A DNA stretch of 64,000 nucleotides, taken from Hermatobates lingyangjiaoensis. Lineage: Eukaryota; Arthropoda; Insecta; Hemiptera; Hermatobatidae. Positions 55,852 through 64,000 of the stretch are shown here, one piece after another; position 1 is the stretch's first letter; each line of letters opens with the position of its first letter. The stretch is from assembly GCA_026182355.1 (NCBI GenBank), contig JAPFBL010000049.1, positions 3,796,001 to 3,860,000 on the forward strand, written 5' to 3'. The notes below the pieces were generated by a model that saw nothing but the letters and a program-made list of their open reading frames with translations, did not search any database and was not told the origin of the DNA. The position numbers and the translations under genes are program-made.

Positions 55852-58800
55852 GTAATATTTATTTGGTTGAGTATATATATTTTTCTCATTGCTTGATATG
55901 TTTAATGTAATGGTTTGTTATGTATCATTTAATGGAATTCATTGATTATTTGGTGTACCGCTATTTATAGGCAGATTTATGCACATTGAGGTCTTTTACA
56001 GGTTTTGATTATTGTAATATTAAATTATTTGTCTATCGTGTAAGTCAGATTAATATTGTCTGGGATATAATTCTGATTTAATATTGAGTTAACTTTTTGT
56101 CTTTGTATCACAGAAAATGCGATGATTTTTGATATTGGATTCCCTAAAGAGCCGGTTGAAACATTTATAACAAAGTTAATTTATTTTGGTTTTGATATAT
56201 AGTTGTGCATATGAAGTGACTTTCCAATTTAAATCATTGTTAAATATGTGTATGAGCTTAATGCATATTATATTTACAGTTCTTTTTTATTTTTGTATTT
56301 AGAATGAATTTTCATCTGTTTTATTTGTAGGAGGGTTTGGTATAGATTTCAGTAGGAACGTGAATGATGTAGATCTAGGAGTTCAGAAAGTAGCAAAAGA
56401 AATATTAGCTCATGGAGTAACAGCTTTCTGCCCAACATTAGTATCCAGTAAACCAGACATTTACAAAAAGGTGGTATTTAATTATTTTCTCCTTGATTTT
56501 GTTGTTCAGTTATACCTTTCAAATAATGCATGTAAAATGTAATCATCTGCAGATTTAAAGAAGGAGTTTAGTGCTAAAACTGTGAAAGGTGTAAGTTAGA
56601 AAGATGTTAGTAAGTCAGTTCAAAGTATTTGGTTGAAAGAGGTAGAAAGATATGCAATTTTGTTGCAGTTTGTCACTTAATAAAGATAATAGAATGAACA
56701 TATGTAGATTATTTAATAATTTAGAGTCGTTTAAAATATCTGAGATGAGTTGAATAGTTAATACTGTTCAGTGAATAGTTGAGAAAAGTATTGCGAAAAT
56801 TTCCATTACAGTAGAATTTTCTTTGATAGATATTACAACCTGTTATAAAATTCCATGGCCAGCCTCCTCAAGCTGTCATTTTTAGGACTACACAGTGTCT
56901 CCGAGGACTCAGTCGTCCCCCTCCGAAGAGGGAACGTTCCCGTTACTCCGGGACCAGGGCTTGCGCAAGTAGTTAATTCATGATTGTCCTTATTTATTAT
57001 CCATATTTGATTATCCTTATATGCAAGAATAAGGTGCTACTTTGTTCACTCTTATTACGTTGTATTGGTGTTGTTTGACTCGTATTTTTAATGATGTACC
57101 AGTTTGACATGTGTATATTTCATGACAATATTTAGAAGAAATTTTATAAATATCCAGTTCCCTGGGAAAGCTTTTAATTAACAAATTACCTTCATTGTTA
57201 TTACTATGAGAAAGAACTATATTAAAGTCAAAATTACGAAAAAGCCTAGGAAATGGGTCCAGTGACTAATACTTTGGTAAAACTATGACATTTAGCACTA
57301 AACAAGTTTTGATATTGCATTGGAGTACTTTTTTTGACACTCTTTAAAGCTTCTAATGTTATTAGAGGTGGAACACGTTAAAGTTTATTTTTAATTACTT
57401 GTAAAAGAGGAAAACATGGAGCTCTACTTTTTTTGGATATTCAAGTAATTGTGGCGAAAAGAACTGTATGTTAAGAGATTGATATAGAAAACCTATTAGT
57501 GCTGGAAGAATCCTTAATTATTATCCATCACATGATATTAACCAAAAAGGATATCGTGTACGAAATTTACTCAAAAAAAAAGTAATTGAAATCAGTAGTT
57601 CATGTTTTGTAAATGATAATAAGAGAAAAGTAAAAGTGTTATTACAGAAACATTCTTACCCAGATAATTTAATTGAATGTTTTTGGTCTAGATATTTAAT
57701 ACAACAACCAGAACACAAATGATGCAAACATTAACCTGGAAGTTCAAAAGAAGAAATATTTCAATTTTCCATATTTTGAGAGATCATCGTAAACGATGTT
57801 TAAACGAAATACATTAAGCGAAGTTACTCCAGCGCTTTATAACAAACGAAAGGTAAAATAATTATTTTCTAATTTAAGAGAAAAAGTACCGAAAGAGTTG
57901 CAAAGTAATCTCACTTATTTTGTAAAATGTAAAGCTTAACAAAAGATACTAAGGAGTAAACAAACTGTTTTCGAAAGAACATATATATAAACATGGCTAT
58001 CCAATAGCAACAAATGAAAGTAATGCACTTCCCCTTGTATTAAACGAACGTCAACCACCTCCTTTTTATAGTAGAATGCAACTATTTTAGATACAGAACA
58101 GAATGACCAGAAAAGAAAAATGTTAGAAATTCTTTATTTTAAAAATCGCCAACCCTGTATTAATTATAGAAATGTCATGGCCAATTTGAGTCTCCGATTG
58201 TTTAGTTTTACGAAGGTTTTGTACCAATAGCGTAATTCTCTTTTAAGGTGAGTTGCACTCCTATATGGTCAGTAACCTTAAAAACGTAGTCTTTTATTCG
58301 TAGCACATTTGATCAGATACGGAGTGTCCATCTTGTTTCTCTCACGAGTTTCTTGCACTGGAAATATCTATAGTACCAATCTTTTTTCAGGAATTTCAGT
58401 CGGGATAAAAGTGAATGAATCAACTACTTCCTTTTTTCCGTATATATTTTTTCTTATTAAATAGGAAATCATATTACGGCCAATTGTTTGGTAGCCAATT
58501 TTGTTTCTCTCACAGTTTGCATTGGAACCTTTTGTGTTGTTATTCGTCATCCATCGTGTGAGCTTGTGCAAGGAGTGGTAATATAACAGCTTGAACTAGT
58601 TCTTCAGGTTATTCCACATTTTCTTGACTGAGTTAACAATTATCAACGTAGAAACTTTTATTAAAGAGTTATACGAATGGTAAGAGACACTGAGATTTGC
58701 TATTTTTAGTTAGAGCCAGTGTGTCTTTCAAGTGAAGCCGAAGTCAAGACTCCATCAAAAACGGGTTGAATGAAACTCCAAAACACTGCTTTGGGAGCGA

Positions 58801-61800
58801 CTGAGTGACTCCGAGAAAGTCTTAAACCTTTAAATTTCGAAGTTTGCTCCGGGTGAAGCCCTGAATTATCAGTAAGGCAGCTTTCTCTGGGATGGTGCCA
58901 GGTATTCAAGAGGCTTAGTTCAAACATTTTCATTAACCAACGTGACTTCTAGGCTCTGCACAAGTAGCTTGACAAAATGAATTAGATTGATCCATCTTTC
59001 ACCTCTCACGAGTTGGAAAAACTAACTCCAGTATACTTTTAAGGGAAAGGAATGTTTAGGGATAAGTGTTGCAGTAATAAATGTTCTTGCAACAAAAGGA
59101 GTGATAGCAAGCAGGGTGGTTGTTTCGTTATTATTTGTAGGACCAACACCACTCTACAGTATATTTCTACAGCATTGCTCCATCCAAGGTTAACCAATAA
59201 AGGTTAGAATAGTGTTTGGTGTGAGAGGTTATATGTTATTAGATTAGATTAATTAGAGGCTATATTATTACACAATTATAGTCCATCATCAACAATCATC
59301 CAAACAATTTTATGTTCTAGGTGCTCCCAAAATTAAAACCCCGAATTGGAGGAGATCATGGAGCGGAAATTTTGGGCGCTCATCTTGAAGGACCTTTTAT
59401 TTCATCAGTCAAACGAGGAATTCACCTTGAGGAAAATGTTGTCAAGTTTTCTGAGGTATTGCTTTTTCTAACATCCTTCTTCTCTCTGTTTTCTCTCCCT
59501 CATTAAGAACTACTTATGTAAATTTTATGAATAGTTTGTACTTGATCCTTACAAGGTCCTCTTTTTTTCCTACTAAGTCTAGATTGTTGATATTTTGGGA
59601 TTATTATGAAACTGATAAGAGGTTATTTTCATATTCTCAAGAAAAAATATATTTTCAAAACACTGGAAAGTTATATTTTGCAACAAAATGTTAAATTTTG
59701 ACTTATGATTGATTCTGAAAGCTTTTGTGCACGCATGATACAAACCCAGCAAATGATAAGCAAATACACGCATGATAAGCAAACGCCAAACAACCCTGTA
59801 TTTTATGATCTCCAGAGTGAAGGATGGTTGTCTTCTGAGAATGTTGCAATTAATATTCTTGTACCCTTCAACGTATCTAATTGTCAAACAAATATCCTTT
59901 GTGTGTTTATGAAAATTACTTTATACGCAAAAATAGCACCTTATGAGAGGATGAACTGATTACTTTTTGGTAGAAGTCACATTGACGGAAAGGGGCGTTA
60001 AGGTATTTTTATGATATTAAAATGTTTTTTAACATTTTAAAAAGGGTACGTTGTACCCTTCAACGTATCTAATTGTCAAACAAATATCCTTTGTGTGTTT
60101 ATGAAAATTACTCCATTAATTTTGGGTAATATTGGTGCATGGGAAAGATATTTTTCATTTTTTATGACAATATGAGTACTATTTGTAAATCATTTCTCCA
60201 GTGATTCAATAGACATAAAATTTCGTATTAGATTGTCTTAATCCAAAAATGTCATGAGCCTACAACATTGGAAGAGCTACATCACCATAAAAATGACTAA
60301 TGTTCTATCTATAACAACGTGAAAAGTTTTAGATTAATAATTATCTTTATAAGGGACAACATACCGATCACAATTGCAAATCGACAGAATTAGTCCAAAC
60401 AATTTTGGCCAACAAAATTGAAAAATCTTTAAGGCTTAAAAGGGGTGCCAGGTTAGTCCATTGTCAACGTGCTTATCTCTGGGATGGTAGATCCTGCGGT
60501 TCAATACCCGCTATGACGTGGGTGTTGAATATTTATTCACGTGGGTGTTGAATAAATCTGAGACCGTCGTCCCTTGGAGAGGACTTTAAGCCCTCGGTGC
60601 CGAGCCTGTACGATGCCAGGTACTCGTTAAAGAGCCCTACTCTACATACACTAGTTGTAGCAATACTCCGGACTAGTTGTAGCAATATAATGTTGAACGC
60701 TGTGTTTCGTCATAAAAGGTGTTATCCCGGGCCACATTAAGTCTGGTTACTCCAATAATTTAGAAAATTGACCAAATCCTTGTATTGTAGTTATTGAGTT
60801 CTCTTGTGTTACCATATATTACAGATAAAATGTAACCACTGGTACTCAATTTTCCTGTATTATTAATGAAACGTTTGTTTTAATATAAATTTATAAATCC
60901 TATTTATTTAAAAAATCTGCACCCAAAATGCCTCCAGAATCTTGAACTATTATAAAGAAGACTCTTTGACTCCCTAAGTCAATCGTAAGTTTTTGACTAT
61001 CTAAAGTGGGTATTTCTGTAAGGTAGGTATAAGTATTGCCTCTTGTAGTTGAAATCAACTGGTCGTTATTAACACGAAGGCCAAACTAACGTGACTGAAA
61101 TATTATACACGTATTCCCCATTCGACTGGAGCATCTCCTCTTTCTCTTCCTCCCTTACCTATGACAGTCAGGGTCTCAGTTGGTATCTCTTTCATTGAGT
61201 ATCTGACGAATTTCCTTTTCATCTCCCAGGATAAAAATATTATTTTGTCAAAAGAGATATATAATATATTTAGATAAAGAGATGAGAGTAGCCTGTCTTG
61301 TATACGACCCAGCATATGTATGAAAAACAGGAAAAATTGTTTATCTTTACTGGATCGTTAACAAGTAATTCTCATTGAACAAATAAATTAAAACTCTAAA
61401 CATTCGGTACTTGTGTCAGGCGCTTTCATCCCTACATGACTACGGCACCTGACCCCCTTGACAGAATATACTGCTGTATATTTATCTTAATTAATATTTA
61501 ACTTTATTATTTTGGTTACAAGAAATTGTGTTGTGGAATAATAATGGTAGGTTTTATGTATGTAGTTACCAGCTAGTTTGTTTAATTTTAAATAAATTTT
61601 ATGAAATTATGATTGTGATGTTTATTATTTCAATATTTTTGGTTCTTACTTTTGAATGGTTATTTGTTGAATTCAGATGTTTTTAAAATATTGTTATTAA
61701 ATTAATATCAGCAAATTAAATTCATAATATTTTAAATTTATATTAATTGTAAATTGTTAATACTCTTTTCTTATTTAACGCTTCTACAAAGCTTCTCTAA

Positions 61801-62935
61801 TTTTTATTGAAAAGTTTTTAAATCTTCTTCATATTTTGAAGAATATTTTGATAATAAATGAATTATTTAAGGGAAAAGTATCGGTGTCATTCTGTTATGT
61901 TTTCAGGCTGAAAAATCGTTATATCAAATCTATGGTGATATTGATGGTGTAAGAATTGTTACATTAGCCCCCGAATTAGAGTACGCTCAAAAAGTAATAA
62001 CACATTTAAGGGAGAAGAATATAAATGTTTCTTTGGGTACGTATTCAAGTTGTTCACTTATACCTTCATCAATAGATAGCCTCTTTCAAGTCGAATTATG
62101 GCATCATGCAGCCAGTCTGATTAAAGTCTAAAACAAGAGTGTTTTGAATTTCTGGGATGGTTTGGCTAAAGATTATGAAGGATGTCTTTTTATTACAAAT
62201 CCGTTTGACTAAAGCTGAGAAATATTTATCGAAACAAAATTCAATTTCTATTTTTACGATTTTTTTTCTCAATATTACATTTTAGAATTGGTTTTTCTTC
62301 AAGTTTACTGGTATAAGGGGGAAAATATAAGCAACTTTCAAAGTCCTTGTTCTGAGTAGTTTCAATTTTATATCTTTTTTTTATACGTTATTTAGTTTAA
62401 ACAAACTATTGTTAATAATAATTATGAAAAAAAATGTTCGCATGAGTTCCCTTACATTCGTCTTATTAGTCCATTAACTTTCATTTTATTCTGGTTTTCT
62501 AATGAAGTTATTACCGGTCTTAACCGGTAAACTAAGGTGTTTCATTTAAAAGTTTATGATGTTTATATCTTCCAGTATAAATTTTAATAGAACTCAGGAA
62601 CTTAATTCTAAAATTAAATCTACTTCTATCATTGTAATCAAAAAGAATTAACTCACCAAATTTCGAAAGTGTGAATGGGAACTGTAGCATTGTGAATAAT
62701 AGACAGCCTGTGATGAAGGTTATACTTATATTATTTTACTTTTAGTGATGTTTACTATCCCTTTCTTCTCTCTATGTGTAAATCTTCGTTTGTTTTTTAC
62801 TTTAATTAACCAAACAATATACTATAAATAATACAATTTTTTTTAGGTCATTCGGAAGCGGATTTTAACACAGCCATGCTAGCTGTAAAGAATGGAGCCA
62901 GTATGATTACCCATCTGTTCAACGCCATGTTACCT
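55647..62935 (+). CDS. AMDHD2: N-acetylglucosamine-6-phosphate deacetylase, 5' portion (five coding exons)
   Basis: This cytosolic amidohydrolase removes acetate from GlcNAc-6-phosphate to give glucosamine-6-phosphate, which feeds amino-sugar recycling and, in arthropods, chitin-related metabolism. Exons are 55647-55851, 56331-56470, 59321-59455, 61907-62036 and 62847-62935. They join in phase to give 233 residues, a little over half of a usual protein of about 400. Visible motifs are [10 protein letters not shown] at about 60-69, GGFGIDFS just after it, HLEGPF with metal-ligand Glu at about 138, GHS with ligand His at about 205, and THLFNAM with His at about 226. All known metal ligands of this stretch are present. 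The ATG chosen begins MSDDSP. A possible acceptor (ctag at 55622-55625) suggests a separate 5' UTR exon. The 3' exons, with the catalytic Asp, lie beyond the right edge. Confidence 0.95.
56331..56470 (+). CDS. AMDHD2: AMDHD2 coding exon 2
   Basis: The acceptor is ttatttgtag. The exon encodes [10 protein letters not shown] and then [13 protein letters not shown], the conserved barrel strand preceding the active-site Glu. It ends in phase 0 at gtggta. Confidence 0.94.
56471..57439 (+). other. AMDHD2 intron, unassigned
   Basis: A G+C-richer block at about 56860-56970 (ctccgaagagggaacgttcc) stands out from its surroundings but belongs to no family I recognise. Confidence 0.4.
57440..58185 (+). 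mobile_element. Penelope-like element fragment P5 (RT thumb to C terminus)
   Basis: Frames on the plus strand read [32 protein letters not shown], then [15 protein letters not shown] and finally [18 protein letters not shown]. This matches the RT end, linker, GIY-YIG start and C terminus of a Penelope element related to the Neptune/Poseidon type (family guess). Many stops are present. It sits inside the 56471-59320 intron. Confidence 0.75.
58186..59320 (+). other. AMDHD2 intron, unassigned
   Basis: A minus-strand frame at 58706-58933 is open and somewhat G+C-rich but matches nothing I know. Short similar segments (tttctctcacgagt, tttctctcacag) occur near 58335 and 58502. Confidence 0.4.
59321..59455 (+). 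CDS. AMDHD2: AMDHD2 coding exon 3 (active-site Glu)
   Basis: Forty-five whole codons lie between the acceptor tgttctag and the donor gtattg. The exon encodes [10 protein letters not shown] and [10 protein letters not shown]. The Glu of HLEGPF is the family's metal-binding residue. Confidence 0.95.
59580..60440 (+). repeat. Family A, middle portion (copy A6)
   Basis: It aligns by eye with A3 and A2 (tattttgggattattatg, then ttgacttatgattgattctg). It ends with gcaaatcgacagaatta, which also occurs at 15120 in A3. It lacks the head and the tail. A 60-bp exact repeat lies within it. Confidence 0.6.
59861..59920 (+). repeat. 60-bp exact direct repeat, copy 1 (copy 2 at 60053-60112)
   Basis: The segment starting gtacccttcaacgtatctaa is repeated exactly 192 bp downstream. 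Both copies lie inside family A copy A6. Confidence 0.95.
60442..60690 (+). mobile_element. tRNA-derived SINE, copy S4
   Basis: The head has ggttagtccattg and a perfect T-arm-like GCGGTTCAATACCCGC. The shared body follows (actttaagccctcggtgccg, then gtactcgttaaagagccc). It contains small internal duplications (cgtgggtgttgaat twice, actagttgtagcaata twice). It is in plus orientation, unlike S1-S3. Confidence 0.82.
60691..61906 (+). other. AMDHD2 intron, no recognisable feature
   Basis: This is plain A+T-rich sequence before exon 4. The introns 55852-56330 and 62037-62846 are also plain. Confidence 0.6.
61907..62036 (+). CDS. AMDHD2: AMDHD2 coding exon 4
   Basis: The exon encodes [19 protein letters not shown] and then INVSLG. 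The VTLAPE strand is typical of NagA-type deacetylases. It ends one base into the Gly of the GHS motif at the donor gtacgt. Confidence 0.94.
62847..62935 (+). CDS. AMDHD2: AMDHD2 coding exon 5 (GHS and THLFNAM)
   Basis: The exon begins by completing GHSEADF and ends with [10 protein letters not shown] in phase 0 at gtatgt. Both His ligands of the metal site are here. No further coding exon appears before the window ends. Confidence 0.94.
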
Positions 62936-64000
62936 GTATGTTAAATTTAATCTGAAGTTATTTAAATTTGACTTTTCCTATTATGTGTACCTTTTTCAAT
63001 TACATATATATAAGTTGAGCCTTACCTGCTAAAGCTCATTACCGTAGAAAGGCCTAATAAGGGTCATAATGATTTACCTTCTTGATATATAGTTTTTCCC
63101 CGGGGTTCACAGGTTGTACTCTGTTATTGAGGAGTTTTTCCTATCCCTCCTCATTCTCTTCTACTTCCTCAATCTTCAGTAAACTCCCAAACGAAAACCT
63201 ACCAAAATTTCCTACCGAAAACCTCTTAACTTAGGTGTATTTTTTCCCGTATTTCTTTCCAAACCTCCTTATGAGGTTGATAGTCAAAGTGCGTATTGTA
63301 ACTGTAAAGTTTTTACATTTGTTTACAAATGAAGACCACAGACCATAAAAAAATATCTACAGACATGGGAGAGGTGGTAATCGAGGAGAAAAGGTTTCAC
63401 TAGACAGTTGAAGGGTCATGTGACTTAATCGGATGTGGTATTTGTAGTGTCATCAGTTTCCTTACTTTATAGTGAATTCTTATATATTTTCCGTTCCTCT
63501 AACTTGAAAAAATCGATCTATCTCACGTTATCTTCTGATGAAATATATTACAGTAAGTGAGTTGTTCTTTCGTGTGCCCTGTTTTTAGTTTTTAATGTTG
63601 GAAATGTCTTAATGCATTACATATACTGCTATATTCGCCCTGATAGCGGAGCATTCAGTCACTTGAGTGGTTGTTTTCTTTTGTGTTTCTGAGATTTAAC
63701 TTTATATATATGAACACACCACAAAAGATCATAAAAACTCACTACTCTGTTATGTGTCTCTACTCACCGCAAGCGAATCGTCTATTCTCAGTTAATAACG
63801 AGTTCTTCTGACAGCTCTACAACACAGCCATCCTAGAAGGAACAGTCATTTGTATGAAGTACTCTACAATTGTAATAGCCCTTTTATGTTCTACGTATCT
63901 TCCTTCGTTATGTCATAGCTTCGTTTATGTTTATCTTCGATTTGGTAACCATAAAGGGTGACTTTGTCCTCAACTTAGACCCATCAATAAACTGCGTCCA
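62936..64000 (+). other. AMDHD2 intron, runs off the window
   Basis: No further exon was seen. A family B piece lies at 63708-63775, following a TA run. Confidence 0.6.
63708..63775 (+). repeat. Dispersed repeat B, copy 3 (partial)
   Basis: The piece atgaacacaccacaaaagat, then aaaactcactact, matches 27668-27790. It again lies directly after a TA run. Confidence 0.55.

Noticed and set aside
58706..58933. Minus-strand open frame of 75 codons, slightly G+C-rich
   Set aside because: No recognisable motif; probably part of an unidentified repeat in the AMDHD2 intron.
1..64000. CRISPR arrays, bacterial operons, rRNA
   Set aside because: No regularly spaced direct repeats, ribosome-binding-site-led gene clusters or rRNA signatures are present; the window is eukaryotic.

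Overview
This is a 64 kb piece of an A+T-rich animal genome. Coding sequence is cut into short exons with GT..AG splice sites and kilobase-scale introns, and most of the rest is decayed mobile DNA. The two genes read as arthropod-type proteins. The class-1 transmembrane semaphorin has the arthropod Sema-1a cytoplasmic tail, and the second gene is an AMDHD2-type N-acetylglucosamine-6-phosphate deacetylase. Large introns, Penelope elements, Helitrons and tRNA-derived SINEs would suit a repeat-rich arthropod such as a chelicerate or copepod, but the sequence alone does not settle the species.

Layout. Positions 1-39976 (+) hold the 3' two-thirds of Sema-1a in ten coding exons: the rest of the Sema domain, the PSI domain, the stalk, one transmembrane helix and the cytoplasmic tail. 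A 26.5 kb intron separates the ninth exon (ends 13355) from the 72-nt terminal exon (39905-39976). About 7 kb after the stop (39977-47.2 kb) is poor in mobile elements and could be a long 3' UTR. Positions 47.2-54.4 kb hold Helitron-like helicase remnants on both strands with repeated flanks. Positions 55647-62935 (+) hold the first five coding exons of the deacetylase, which runs off the right edge.

Mobile DNA. I recognise five Ty3/Gypsy fragments, four Penelope-like fragments in one inverted cluster and a fifth inside the deacetylase gene, a LINE 3' end, a pogo/Tigger-like element with inverted termini, a 542-bp MITE, four tRNA-derived SINE copies sharing a core plus one unrelated tRNA-derived head, two fold-back elements next to TA runs, and an unidentified dispersed family (called family A here) of about 2 kb. 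Several insertions interrupt each other. All host exons are intact and in phase, so both genes look functional.

The two genes have unrelated jobs. Sema-1a is a cell-surface guidance ligand and receptor. The deacetylase is a cytosolic amino-sugar enzyme linked to hexosamine and chitin metabolism. Their adjacency looks incidental. The most unusual structures are a near-perfect 167-bp palindrome inside the large Sema-1a intron, a local inversion inside one family A copy, the inverted Penelope cluster, and inverted flanking arms around a Helitron helicase remnant. No CRISPR array, rRNA or functional tRNA was seen.
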